Made by a program: the position numbers and the translations under genes. The notes beneath the pieces are model-generated. The model did no database searches. It was not told the DNA's origin and saw nothing but the letters and a program-made list of their open reading frames with translations. From positions 102,149-166,148 of the forward strand of contig DFGA01000042.1 in assembly GCA_002371615.1 (NCBI GenBank): a stretch of 64,000 bases of DNA. The letters are read 5' to 3'. The DNA is from Lachnospiraceae bacterium UBA3762. Its GTDB lineage: Bacteria; Bacillota; Clostridia; Lachnospirales; Lachnospiraceae. Shown one piece after another: positions 44,081 to 52,508 of this stretch; the first letter of the stretch is position 1, and every line of letters starts with the position of its first letter.

Positions 44081-44404
44081 ATGAATACTAATAAAATACC
44101 TGCTCTTGTAATGCTGCTTGCAGGATCTGTCGCTGTTATAGTTACTTATATCAATCATTACAGCCTGGAAGATATGCTTGCTGTATTGATACTGACGCTT
44201 ATAGTTTTTCTCATAATAGGCGTTGTGATTAAAATGATTTTTGATTCGTTCCATATTGAAGAGCCGGATGAAGACAGAGTTGACGACGAAGGGGAAGTCG
44301 TTGAGAAGACAGAGCTTTCAGAGGAGAATGAAGGCGGCGAAGAGGAAGGTAATGCCGACTCCGGTGCAGTCGATAACACAACAGAGGAGCAGGGAGAGGC
44401 GTAA
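44081..44404 (+). CDS. Small membrane protein between cheD and sigD
   Basis: A 107-residue protein with two hydrophobic segments (about residues 6-24 and 31-52) and a very acidic Glu/Asp-rich tail of about 45 residues. I recognise no family. It lies in the cheD-sigD gap, near where Bacillus has swrB on the other side of sigD, but I see no similarity to SwrB. A membrane-anchored regulator of SigD or the switch is conceivable but unsupported. Its ribosome site is weak. Confidence 0.65.
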   Translation: MNTNKIPALVMLLAGSVAVIVTYINHYSLEDMLAVLILTLIVFLIIGVVIKMIFDSFHIEEPDEDRVDDEGEVVEKTELSEENEGGEEEGNADSGAVDNTTEEQGEA

Positions 44405-44430
44405 AATACAGGGGATAATTGGAGGGGCTC

Positions 44431-45198
44431 ATGGATGAAAACGGAAAGCTGAAATTGTGGAAGGATTATTCGAATAATCCAACCTCCGCGCTTCGTGAAA
44501 AGTTAATACTCGAATATGCTCCGCTTGTAAAACTTGTTGCGGGGCGTCTTTCTATGTATCTGGGGTATAATGTCGAATACGACGATCTGTGCGGATACGG
44601 GATATTCGGATTGATCGACGCGATTGACAAATTTGATGCTACCAAAGATGTAAAGTTTGAGACATATGCATCTTTAAGGATCAGAGGATCAATTCTTGAT
44701 CAGATCAGAAAAATGGACTGGATTCCCAGAACGGTCCGTCAGCGCCAAAAACAGATATCTTCCGCAATTGCGGATATTGAAGCCGAGACCGGAAAGACGG
44801 CAACCGATGAACAGGTAGCGCTTGCTCTTGGTATCTCGGATGAAGAATACTCAGGCTGGCAGGCTCAAATGAATGTTACCAACCTTGTATCCCTCGATGA
44901 TTTCGTGGAGCAGGGAAGCGATGTTGCTGATAACCGTGGCTTGTCGTCCCAGCCGGCACGCCCTGAGGAGCACCTTGAACAGGAGGAGCTGAAACAGATG
45001 CTCGGTGAGGCACTTAATCTTCTTACCGAGAAAGAAAGAATGGTGGTTGTTTTATATTACTACGAAGAACTTACGCTTAAGGAGATAAGCAATGTTCTTG
45101 AAGTGTCTGAATCAAGAGTGTCGCAGCTTCATACAAAAGCACTCGGCAAGATGAAGACCAAAATGGGTAATTATATGGGAATATTAACAGCGGGGTAA
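44431..45198 (+). CDS. sigD: RNA polymerase sigma factor SigD (FliA/WhiG family)
   Basis: Directs late flagellar and motility gene transcription. The ATG at 44431 is preferred over the in-frame TTG at 44419 because GGAGGGG lies just before it. Sigma region 2 is seen in LCGYGIFGLIDAIDKFDATKDVKFETYASLRIRGSILD, region 3 in the middle, and region 4 in EKERMVVVLYYYEELTLKEISNVLEVSESRVSQLH. Length 255 residues. The window holds three matching promoters, two of them at flagellin genes. Confidence 0.97.
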   Translation: MDENGKLKLWKDYSNNPTSALREKLILEYAPLVKLVAGRLSMYLGYNVEYDDLCGYGIFGLIDAIDKFDATKDVKFETYASLRIRGSILDQIRKMDWIPRTVRQRQKQISSAIADIEAETGKTATDEQVALALGISDEEYSGWQAQMNVTNLVSLDDFVEQGSDVADNRGLSSQPARPEEHLEQEELKQMLGEALNLLTEKERMVVVLYYYEELTLKEISNVLEVSESRVSQLHTKALGKMKTKMGNYMGILTAG

Positions 45199-45202
45199 AA
45201 CT

Positions 45203-46801
45203 ATGAAAAACGGTTACTTCAAGTTACAGTTTACTGACCATGAATCTTACATCAGCCTGTTTCCTCCCGAAAACGGTGGAAGTGCAATACAGGTTGATGA
45301 GTTGCGTGATTATCTTGTGGCCAAGGGATTTCCCGGCGTTGATGTTGTTGCCTTAAAGCAGGTGATAGATTCGCTTTCCAAGCAGGAGAACATCAAACTG
45401 GCAGACAAGAAAGGTATTCCCTGTCCCGAGAGTTTCCGCGTGTTGATCTCGCCCGATAAAATGACGGCGACATGCAGGTTCTATCCTGCCTCAACAGGAG
45501 GTGCGGATCTTACTGCTGCTGATATAAAGAGTACCCTGAAACTTGAAGGTGTTAATAAAGGTGTTGATGATAAGGCTATTGAGGCATATCTGGCCAACAG
45601 GCATTACTGTACGGATTATGTGCTTGCTAAAGGCGTATCACCCAAGCCCGGAGAGGATGCTGTTATAGAATATTTTTTCAATACGAACCCGAATCTTAAG
45701 CCAAAGCTTAATGAAGACGGATCGGTTGATTTTTTCTCACTTTCTGCTATAAGTGTTGTCAAGAAAGGTGATAAACTGGCAACGCTTACCAGGGAAGTTC
45801 CGGGAGAAGCGGGATTTAATGTAACGGGCGATGTTCTGCCTCCTCCGGAAGTCAAGAAACTTACGCTCAAGTATGGAAGAAATATCGAGTTATCCGAAGA
45901 TGAACTTTCGATATTCTCAGGAGTTGACGGACATGCTTCGCTTGTCGAAGGAAAAGTGTTTGTATCGGACGTATATGAGGTAAGTGATGTTGATACTTCG
46001 ACCGGAAATATAGAATATGCGGGGAATGTATGCGTACTCGGTAATGTCAAGACAGGATTCTCAATCAAGGCTGACGGAGACGTGGAAGTTCGCGGCGTTG
46101 TTGAGAACGCAAAGATAGATGCGGCGGGAAATGTAACTATAGCCAGAGGAATGAATGGAATGGGTAAGGGCACGATAAATGCCGGAGGTAATGTTGTTTC
46201 GAAGTTCCTTGAAAATGCAAATGTTAATGCGGGAGGCTATGTCCATGCCGAGGCGATCCTTCACAGTAACGTCATCTGCAAAGGTGAAGTTACCGTTACG
46301 GGAAAAAGAGGATTTATTACAGGCGGTGTTATCAGAACGCCGGAATCGGTCAGTGCAAAGACAATAGGATCGGAGATGGGAGTTGATACCGAGATTGAAG
46401 TCGGAACGGATCCCAAGCTTACCCTTAAAGTCAACAGTTTAAATACAGAGATCGTTACACTTAAAAAGAGAGTTGAGCAAGCTGAACCGGCACTGCTTAC
46501 ACTTACTACAAAGATAAAAGCAGGCGAACAGCTTCGTCCGGAACAGATACTGTATTTCAAGCAGATATCTGCGCAGTACAAGGAAATGAAAGATGAACTT
46601 ACGGCCAAGCTGAATGAAGTCAATGAACTGATGGACGCTATGGATGTGACTTCCGGCAAGGAAGCATGTGTCAAGGTTGAAGGCTATGCCTATCCCGGAA
46701 CCAAGATCACGATCAATGAGACAACTACTGTACTTAACAAACCGGTACAGCACGGAAGGTTTGTTAAAGACGGTGCGGATGTCAGGGTAAAAGGTTTATA
46801 A
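45203..46801 (+). CDS. fapA: FapA/DUF342 family flagellar assembly protein A
   Basis: A 532-residue protein of the DUF342 family that often follows sigD in clostridia. A N-terminal part of about 180 residues is followed by a parallel beta-helix-like region with glycine/asparagine repeats (about 225-390) and a coiled-coil part near 410-480. No signal peptide is seen. The family has been connected with polar placement or assembly in other bacteria, but its molecular role is unclear. Confidence 0.88.
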   Translation: MKNGYFKLQFTDHESYISLFPPENGGSAIQVDELRDYLVAKGFPGVDVVALKQVIDSLSKQENIKLADKKGIPCPESFRVLISPDKMTATCRFYPASTGGADLTAADIKSTLKLEGVNKGVDDKAIEAYLANRHYCTDYVLAKGVSPKPGEDAVIEYFFNTNPNLKPKLNEDGSVDFFSLSAISVVKKGDKLATLTREVPGEAGFNVTGDVLPPPEVKKLTLKYGRNIELSEDELSIFSGVDGHASLVEGKVFVSDVYEVSDVDTSTGNIEYAGNVCVLGNVKTGFSIKADGDVEVRGVVENAKIDAAGNVTIARGMNGMGKGTINAGGNVVSKFLENANVNAGGYVHAEAILHSNVICKGEVTVTGKRGFITGGVIRTPESVSAKTIGSEMGVDTEIEVGTDPKLTLKVNSLNTEIVTLKKRVEQAEPALLTLTTKIKAGEQLRPEQILYFKQISAQYKEMKDELTAKLNEVNELMDAMDVTSGKEACVKVEGYAYPGTKITINETTTVLNKPVQHGRFVKDGADVRVKGL

Positions 46802-46802
46802 T

Positions 46803-47114
46803 ATGATAACACCTATAGAAAACAATAATATGGTTGTCCGCGCAATGGACTATCAGGCTGTGAAGGTTAATGAGAACGAGCATCCCCACACGCAGCATGT
46901 AGTAATACAGGAAGACATTGACAAGAATGACGATTCTCATGTAAATACCGTGCGCGAAAAAGACAATGCCGACAAATCCGGTACCGAACACGATGCCAAG
47001 GAAGAAGGCAGAAACAAGTATTATTCGACACGAAAGACCAAGAAAAAGGATGAGATACCCGAGGAAGGCAGAGTGATCACACTCGGGTCCGGCGGATTCA
47101 ATATAACAATTTAG
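46803..47114 (+). CDS. Small charged protein downstream of fapA
   Basis: A hydrophilic 103-residue protein starting one base after the fapA stop. It is rich in Asp, Glu, Lys, Asn and His, with no membrane segment, and is probably largely disordered except for a conserved-looking end (GRVITLGSGGFNITI). Similar small genes sit at this point in other clostridial clusters as I recall, but I cannot name a family. Confidence 0.65.
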   Translation: MITPIENNNMVVRAMDYQAVKVNENEHPHTQHVVIQEDIDKNDDSHVNTVREKDNADKSGTEHDAKEEGRNKYYSTRKTKKKDEIPEEGRVITLGSGGFNITI

Positions 47115-47136
47115 TTTTGTTTCGTAGGAGGGTAAA

Positions 47137-48081
47137 ATGTCGCCTATGGAAATAGCACTCCTTGTAATAGGAGTGATTATTTTTGTAATAAGTTTTGTGA
47201 TGCCTGAAGTCCCGATGAAAAAAACGGACAAGGAGATTGAGGCCGAAAAAGAAGAGGCAAGGCGTCTTGTTGAGCAGGAAGTCGATACGATGCGTCTTCG
47301 TGTGGGAGAGGCAACAAACGAAACGGTAGGGTTTGCCGTTGACAAGGCTGAGAGGTCACTCGAGAAGGTCTCCAATGAGAAGATCATGGCAGTCGGCGAA
47401 TACGCCGAAACTGTCCTTGAGGAGATTAATAAAAATCATCAGGAAGTCATGTTCCTGTATGATATGCTGAAGGATAAACAGACTGATCTTAACAATACAA
47501 TAAGGGAAGCCGATGCTGCGGTTAAGGAAATAGAAAATGCTTCTCATTCGGCAATGGATGCATCGGAAACTCTTCTGAGGGGAATGAGCGTTGCCTCCGT
47601 TTCGCAAAAAGGACTTACAAACGAGCAAAAATCAGTATTTGATATTGTAATTCCGGATGCGGCTCCGGTCGTATTTGATCATGATGATAAGAAAAAGGCC
47701 GATGATGTTCCGAAGAAGGGAAAGGCGCTGACACAGTCAAAGATTGAGGCACAGCTTCTTGGCATAGACAAACCTGAAGACGCACTTGCTAAAGCGATAA
47801 CAGCTGATGCACCTGCCAATATTAAGGAAAAAGTTGTGTATGATATTCTTTCCGGAGGAGCATATAAAGAGGGAAATATCGTGAACGTGGATTCTCCGTC
47901 CCAGGGAGCAGCCACAACGGCAGACTTTGAGGCGATGACAGGCGATATTACCGAAGCTCCCGCCAACAACAACGATAAGATCCTGTCTATGGCAAAGCAG
48001 GGATTTGACACGGTACAGATAGCAAAAACACTCGGACTCGGGGTTGGGGAAGTAAAACTTGTATTGGATCTGTTTAGGTGA
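47137..48081 (+). CDS. Membrane-anchored coiled-coil protein with C-terminal HTH-like end (DUF6115-like)
   Basis: A 314-residue protein with an N-terminal membrane helix (residues 5-24, IALLVIGVIIFVISFVMP), a long coiled-coil region (about 30-155) and a C-terminal segment ILSMAKQGFDTVQIAKTLGLGVGEVKLVLDL that looks like a small helix-turn-helix. This matches a family found near the end of clostridial fla clusters. It begins behind TAGGAGGG. Its role is not known to me; a scaffolding part is possible. Confidence 0.72.
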   Translation: MSPMEIALLVIGVIIFVISFVMPEVPMKKTDKEIEAEKEEARRLVEQEVDTMRLRVGEATNETVGFAVDKAERSLEKVSNEKIMAVGEYAETVLEEINKNHQEVMFLYDMLKDKQTDLNNTIREADAAVKEIENASHSAMDASETLLRGMSVASVSQKGLTNEQKSVFDIVIPDAAPVVFDHDDKKKADDVPKKGKALTQSKIEAQLLGIDKPEDALAKAITADAPANIKEKVVYDILSGGAYKEGNIVNVDSPSQGAATTADFEAMTGDITEAPANNNDKILSMAKQGFDTVQIAKTLGLGVGEVKLVLDLFR

Positions 48082-48088
48082 TTAGGAT

Positions 48089-48826
48089 ATGAAACTGAAG
48101 TTTTATTTGAGGGGCTTGGGAATCGGAATTGCCGTAACAGCACTTGTTATGGGACTTGCCCTTGGTAAAAATACAAAAGAATCCATGACCGATGAGGAAA
48201 TAAAAGAAAGAGCGGCTAAGCTCGGTATGGTCGAAGAAGATAAGACTCTTGTATCGACACCGACAGCTACGCCGACGCCAACACCGACGGCTACAGCTAC
48301 ACCAACGCCAACTCCTACACCAACGCCAACGCCGACACCGACGGCTACAGCTACACCAACGCCGACACCCACACCAACGCCGACACCCACACCGACGCCG
48401 ACGCCCACACCGACGCCGACGCCTACGCCAACACGAACACCCACACCGACGCCTACACCGACGCCAACGCCAACGCCAACACCGACGCCGACACCTACAC
48501 GAACACCAACGCCGACGCCTACACCGACACCAACGCCGACGCCGACACGAACACCTACACCGACGCCGACGGCTACACCAACGCCAACACCGACGAAAGG
48601 TCCAACAGCGATAAAAGGAGCCACAATTACGGTTACGGGTGGAAGCGGATCGGAAACCGTGAGCAATCAGCTCAAGGCGGCGGGTGTGATCAGTAATGCA
48701 TCCGATTTTAATGCATTTCTTTGCGCACACGGATATGACAGAAGGATTTCAACCGGTAGTCACGTTATTCCGCAAGGTGCCGGATACGAAGAGATCGCAA
48801 AGATAATTACAAGCGGAAACAGATAA
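48089..48826 (+). CDS. Membrane-anchored Thr-Pro repeat protein with MltG-like LysM-type domain
   Basis: A 245-residue protein. The N-terminal helix (about 8-26) anchors it. Residues 57-169 are an almost pure Thr-Pro dipeptide repeat with occasional Ala and Arg, which should form an extended linker through the cell wall. The last 60 residues (SNQLKAAGVISNASDFNAFL... IPQGAGYEEIAKIITSGN) resemble the LysM-like N-terminal domain of the transglycosylase MltG/YceG, without its catalytic domain. A peptidoglycan-binding tether is the likely role. It follows the coiled-coil gene after seven bases. Confidence 0.72.
   Translation: MKLKFYLRGLGIGIAVTALVMGLALGKNTKESMTDEEIKERAAKLGMVEEDKTLVSTPTATPTPTPTATATPTPTPTPTPTPTPTATATPTPTPTPTPTPTPTPTPTPTPTPTPTRTPTPTPTPTPTPTPTPTPTPTRTPTPTPTPTPTPTPTRTPTPTPTATPTPTPTKGPTAIKGATITVTGGSGSETVSNQLKAAGVISNASDFNAFLCAHGYDRRISTGSHVIPQGAGYEEIAKIITSGNR
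48257..48595 (+). repeat. Hexanucleotide low-complexity tract encoding (Thr-Pro)n
   Basis: About 340 bases of imperfect six-base units of the ACACCG/ACGCCA type, one unit per Thr-Pro. Gain or loss of whole units keeps the frame, so the linker length may vary between strains. The opposite strand shows a long Val-Gly open frame that is only a shadow. Confidence 0.9.
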
Positions 48827-48842
48827 ATGAAAAGAGGCCCAT

Positions 48843-49619
48843 ATGACATTTGCAGAGTATTGGGCGCATTATACCGACGTCAAGAAAATGCTTATGTTCC
48901 TTGCATTGTCCTTGGCGTTTTCGGTTATATGCGTTTTTTACATTATACTTATAGTGACTGTTCAGGCGAGGTTTGTACCACGCAACGAACGTAAACATTT
49001 TTATTATGAAAGGGCAAATGATACTATCCAGCGGTTTTATGAGATGGTATTTTCAGGGGCATCAATCCTCTCGTTCCTGGCCCTCTATTATTTGATCGAC
49101 AGATTTTCACCCCAGGGTGATTTCAGGGATTTTTGGGATGATTACAAAGATTTTCTGCTTTTGTTTATGATCTGTTTTTCAATCATTTTCAATAATCTTC
49201 TGGACCGGGTCATAATCCCCCTTAGGAAACTCTCGTCGAGTGAGAGGGGCAGTGTACGTCTTCTCGGAATGTTATATGTTATACTGATCTTCCTGTATAT
49301 TAAGTTTATTTACGAGAATGATAATTACGACGGATTCATTATGTATTTTCTCGGACTGATGATCGGACGTTTTATTTATTTTGATGCTTCATTCAGGGAT
49401 GGGATAAGTACCATGCTTGAGTCTTTGAAGAATTTTCCCCTGCTGATCCTCGGGCTTGCCTATACGGGATTCATGGCATATACGGGATTTACTTCCGATT
49501 ATTTACTTGTGAGTAACGGAGTGCTTGTATCGACGTTTATAGCGCACATTTTTATGATAGTAGCTATATTTATAGTTCATCACAGTCATTTTATGTCGAT
49601 TTTTATCAGAAAAGGCTGA
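48843..49619 (+). CDS. Polytopic membrane protein of unknown function
   Basis: A 258-residue integral membrane protein with about six to seven hydrophobic segments (near residues 16-40, 66-83, 96-115, 135-155, 165-182, 195-215 and 228-250). I recognise no family or catalytic motif. It lies 16 bases after the Thr-Pro repeat gene and probably ends the fla/che transcript, since a weak terminator and a promoter follow. Confidence 0.75.
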   Translation: MTFAEYWAHYTDVKKMLMFLALSLAFSVICVFYIILIVTVQARFVPRNERKHFYYERANDTIQRFYEMVFSGASILSFLALYYLIDRFSPQGDFRDFWDDYKDFLLLFMICFSIIFNNLLDRVIIPLRKLSSSERGSVRLLGMLYVILIFLYIKFIYENDNYDGFIMYFLGLMIGRFIYFDASFRDGISTMLESLKNFPLLILGLAYTGFMAYTGFTSDYLLVSNGVLVSTFIAHIFMIVAIFIVHHSHFMSIFIRKG

Positions 49620-49628
49620 ACCTTTTTT
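49610..49628 (+). terminator. Possible weak terminator at the end of the fla/che cluster
   Basis: AAAAGG, five-base loop, CCTTTT extending into a run of six T. The stem overlaps the last codons of the membrane protein gene and is AT-rich, so its strength is doubtful. No better candidate exists before the CAP-protein promoter. Confidence 0.4.
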
Positions 49629-49727
49629 GCAAACGGAGCCGTCTTAATTATTGAAGGGAAATTATGTGAAGATTTGACCAGTTTTTGTCACTCTGGGATA
49701 TAAATGTAATATTTTTTAAAAAAACTG

Positions 49728-49756
49728 TTGCATTTATATTTGATTTGTGACATAAT
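49728..49756 (+). promoter_or_regulatory. SigA promoter of the CAP-domain gene
   Basis: TTGCAT and CATAAT with 17-base spacing, 54 bases before the start of the CAP-domain protein. The surrounding 190-base AT-rich gap contains no gene. Confidence 0.6.
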
Positions 49757-49809
49757 CTAAGTAACCGAAGGAATGAATATAGCCGTATTATAGTTAGGAG
49801 GTCGCTTTT

Positions 49810-50382
49810 ATGAAGAACAGAAAATTGATTGCAGGGTTGGCTGTCCTTGGTGTGCTTGTTGTTTCAGCGGCAGCATATTTCGGACTTGCCGGCGATAAAA
49901 AGGTAGGATTGCTTGAAGAGGATGCTTTCCGTGCATCCCGTGATATCAGCAATGAGAAAGTTGCTTATTTGGATTCCGAAGCCATTGCACTTTCCAATGC
50001 ATCCGATTCCGATACCGGACTTCGCTCGGAGGCTCTTGATGCATACAATCAGGTAAACGAGCAGAGGGCTTCTGCAGGACTCAGTAGTCTTAAGTGGGAT
50101 CAGAACCTTGAAACTGTTTCAAGCGTGAGAGCCAAAGAGTGTGCGGTTAAGTTCTCTCATACACGTCCCGACGGGCGCGAGTGGTACACCGTTAACAGTA
50201 AGATCCAGGGTGGTGAGAATCTCGCGTTTGGATTTGATACGGCAGGTGATGCTGTTGATGCATGGATGAACAGCCCGACACACAGAGACAACATCCTTTA
50301 TGATGAATTCGCAAGAGTTGCAATCTCCATCTATCAGGATGATGACGGAACTAACTATTGGGCACAGGAATACGGTTATTGA
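49810..50382 (+). CDS. Secreted or anchored CAP-domain (SCP/PR1) protein
   Basis: A 190-residue protein with an N-terminal signal/anchor helix (residues 6-26) and a C-terminal CAP domain. The domain shows NEQRASAGLSSLKWDQNLE, the His in FSHTRPDG, GGENLAFGF and AVDAWMNSPTHRDNILYDEF, all hallmarks. The function of bacterial CAP proteins is mostly unclear; envelope location is likely. It stands alone between a promoter and a strong terminator, and has a strong TAGGAGG ribosome site. Confidence 0.92.
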   Translation: MKNRKLIAGLAVLGVLVVSAAAYFGLAGDKKVGLLEEDAFRASRDISNEKVAYLDSEAIALSNASDSDTGLRSEALDAYNQVNEQRASAGLSSLKWDQNLETVSSVRAKECAVKFSHTRPDGREWYTVNSKIQGGENLAFGFDTAGDAVDAWMNSPTHRDNILYDEFARVAISIYQDDDGTNYWAQEYGY

Positions 50383-50398
50383 TAATATATGATTTTTC

Positions 50399-50426
50399 GG
50401 GAGACGCGAAAGCGTCTCCCTTTTTT
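50399..50426 (+). terminator. Strong intrinsic terminator after the CAP-domain gene
   Basis: GGGAGACGC, GAAA tetraloop, GCGTCTCCC (9 perfect pairs) and six T. Confidence 0.95.
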
Positions 50427-50489
50427 ACGTTTACAATTCTGTATCTTATTAAATAACATAGTGAATTGTTACAAAACTACAATATATAG

Positions 50490-50518
50490 TTGCAAGAGGT
50501 AATAAAAAACTCTATAAT
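50490..50518 (+). promoter_or_regulatory. SigA promoter of the deacetylase-bactofilin operon
   Basis: TTGCAA and a perfect TATAAT with 17-base spacing, 24 bases before the deacetylase start, in an AT-rich gap after a strong terminator. Confidence 0.8.
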
Positions 50519-50541
50519 ATCTAACATATGGGGGATTATGT

Positions 50542-51480
50542 ATGCGTGTAAGAAGGTTGAAACAGATGCTTCTGTTCGGCCCGTATATGATCTTTCTTAT
50601 CGTTTTCATTATGTGTATTGTTTTGTTTGTACTTGTTACAAGACAAAACAGCCGTATTGAGGCAATAGAAGAAGAGATTGGTCATATCGCGATGAATCAG
50701 GACAGCCTTATCGAAGAGGTCAGTTCTGTCACATCTTCAGTTGATGAACTCGGTAGCGCAGTCGGAGCCATAAGCAATGAGCTGTCGCTTGTTGATATCG
50801 GATCATATGAGAATGGAGCATCGAAAGGGCATGCAAGAGTTGCCTGGCCAAGGAAGGTTTATCTTACATTTGATGACGGTCCGTCATCGAATACGGGGAA
50901 GATACTCGATATTCTTGACGAATACGGTGTAAAGGGCAATTTTTTTGTTGTCGGCACAGAGAATACGGAACTGAGAAAAATGTATAAACGCATAGTCGAG
51001 GAAGGGCATGCTCTGTGTGCACATTCATATTCTCACAAATACAGTGAGATATATTCCTCGGTTGATGCTTTTACCGAAGATCTGGACAAACTGTATACAC
51101 TGCTTTATGACGAAACCGGAACGGAACCTGTTGCCTATCGTTTCCCCGGTGGATCGAGTAACAGTGTATCCAGGATTCCCATGAGTGAGTTTATCAAAGT
51201 ACTGGACAGACGTGGTATCAGGTATTTTGACTGGAACGTTGTTTCCGGAGATGCAACCAATCCTATGCTTCCGGCAGACAGGATCGTTGAGAATTCATTA
51301 TGTGATCTGAGTGAATATGAGGAGGCAATGATCCTCTTTCACGATCTGTCTAACAAAACGAGTACCGTGGAAGCATTGCCCGAGATCATAGAGGCTTTGC
51401 AGGAAAGTGATATTCCTATTGCCGTTATTGATGATACAACCATGACAATTCAGCACTATATAAATACAAAGTCAAAGTGA
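50542..51480 (+). CDS. Membrane-anchored NodB-type polysaccharide/peptidoglycan deacetylase
   Basis: A 312-residue protein with one membrane helix at about residues 12-36, a short coiled coil (40-80) and an external NodB domain. The domain shows VYLTFDDGPSSNTG (catalytic/metal Asp pair), the metal-binding His pair in AHSYSHKYSEIY, the RFPGGSSN motif and the C-terminal ILFHDLSNKTST with the catalytic His. It should remove acetyl groups from N-acetylated glycans of the wall. It precedes the bactofilin gene by 14 bases. Confidence 0.92.
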   Translation: MRVRRLKQMLLFGPYMIFLIVFIMCIVLFVLVTRQNSRIEAIEEEIGHIAMNQDSLIEEVSSVTSSVDELGSAVGAISNELSLVDIGSYENGASKGHARVAWPRKVYLTFDDGPSSNTGKILDILDEYGVKGNFFVVGTENTELRKMYKRIVEEGHALCAHSYSHKYSEIYSSVDAFTEDLDKLYTLLYDETGTEPVAYRFPGGSSNSVSRIPMSEFIKVLDRRGIRYFDWNVVSGDATNPMLPADRIVENSLCDLSEYEEAMILFHDLSNKTSTVEALPEIIEALQESDIPIAVIDDTTMTIQHYINTKSK

Positions 51481-51494
51481 ATGGAGGACGAAAA

Positions 51495-52502
51495 ATGAGT
51501 TTTTTCAAGGATTTTAAGGACGATTTATCACAGGCAGTCAATGAATTGATGCCGGAAGAGGCAGCACCTTCAGCAGCTCCGCAGATGGTTGATACTATTT
51601 CGGAGTCAGCTGCTCCCATCGGACAGGATGACCTTGCCGAACTTATCAAGGGACTGGATGATGCTGCTCCCGCAACAGAGCCTATGTTTGAAGCTGCTCC
51701 CGAGGTATCGGCAGCAAGCGTAAGTGTTCCCGCACATGATAGTGCAGCCGCTGCACCTGTCTCTGAACCTGCTCCCGAAGCTGCTGCGCCTGTAGAGATC
51801 CCTGTATATACCGAAGAGGTTAAGCCTGCGGCAGAGCCGGTGATTGCGGCGGCAGAACCCAAGCCTGCAGAACCTGCCAAAGTTGTTGAACCTATATTCG
51901 CTCCCGAGGAGCCCAAAGAGGAAGCACCGAAGGTAATAGAGCCTATTTTTGCAGCGGAAGAGCCGAAAGCTCCGGTTCCCAATCAGGTAACCGAGCCTAT
52001 ATTCCCGCAGAACCAGGAACGCCCTGCTCCTATCAATTCATATGCGGAAGGTGTTAACGAAACAGGTGTGATTCCGAACGGAATGACGGTTGTCGGTGAT
52101 ATTACCGCAAACGGTTCACTTGATATCATGGGTACCGTTAAAGGAAATGTTACCGTTGCAGGTAAACTTAACATTACCGGAAACATTGAGGGTGACTCCA
52201 AGGCAGATGAGATATTTGCGGACGGAGCGAGGATCATCGGTGAAGTGACATCAAACGGTACTATAAAGATTGGCCAGAGCTCGGTTATCAAAGGCAATAT
52301 GAGCGCAACAAGCGCAGTGATTGCCGGTGCCGTTAAGGGTGATATCGATGTGAAAGGTCCCGTTGTTCTTGACTCAACTTCAATTATCATGGGCAATATC
52401 AAGAGTAAGTCTATACAGATCAATAACGGTGCCGCGATTGAGGGTCTGTGCTCACAGTGCTATGCAGAGGTAAGTCCTTCAAGTTTCTTCACGGAAGGTT
52501 AA
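51495..52502 (+). CDS. Bactofilin-like polymer-forming protein
   Basis: Start at 51495 is chosen for the GGAGGA site before it and the MSFFKDFKDD head. Residues 20-175 are Pro/Ala/Glu-rich and disordered, with repeated EPIF(A/P) and EEPK units. The C-terminal bactofilin domain (about 180-325) has the repeated beta-helix pattern NGMTVVGDITANGSLDIMGTV... GNVTVAGKLNITGNIEG. Bactofilins polymerise without nucleotide at the membrane and often recruit wall enzymes, which fits the deacetylase next door. Length 335 residues, longer than usual because of the head. Confidence 0.9.
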   Translation: MSFFKDFKDDLSQAVNELMPEEAAPSAAPQMVDTISESAAPIGQDDLAELIKGLDDAAPATEPMFEAAPEVSAASVSVPAHDSAAAAPVSEPAPEAAAPVEIPVYTEEVKPAAEPVIAAAEPKPAEPAKVVEPIFAPEEPKEEAPKVIEPIFAAEEPKAPVPNQVTEPIFPQNQERPAPINSYAEGVNETGVIPNGMTVVGDITANGSLDIMGTVKGNVTVAGKLNITGNIEGDSKADEIFADGARIIGEVTSNGTIKIGQSSVIKGNMSATSAVIAGAVKGDIDVKGPVVLDSTSIIMGNIKSKSIQINNGAAIEGLCSQCYAEVSPSSFFTEG

Positions 52503-52508
52503 CATAAC

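Noticed and set aside
48257..48595. CRISPR-like or satellite array
   Set aside because: The units are six bases, contiguous and in frame with a Thr-Pro protein, with no spacers.
48103..48730. Long open frames on the minus strand (Val-Gly-rich and Arg/Cys-rich)
   Set aside because: They are products of the six-base repeat read on the other strand, without ribosome sites or recognisable domains.
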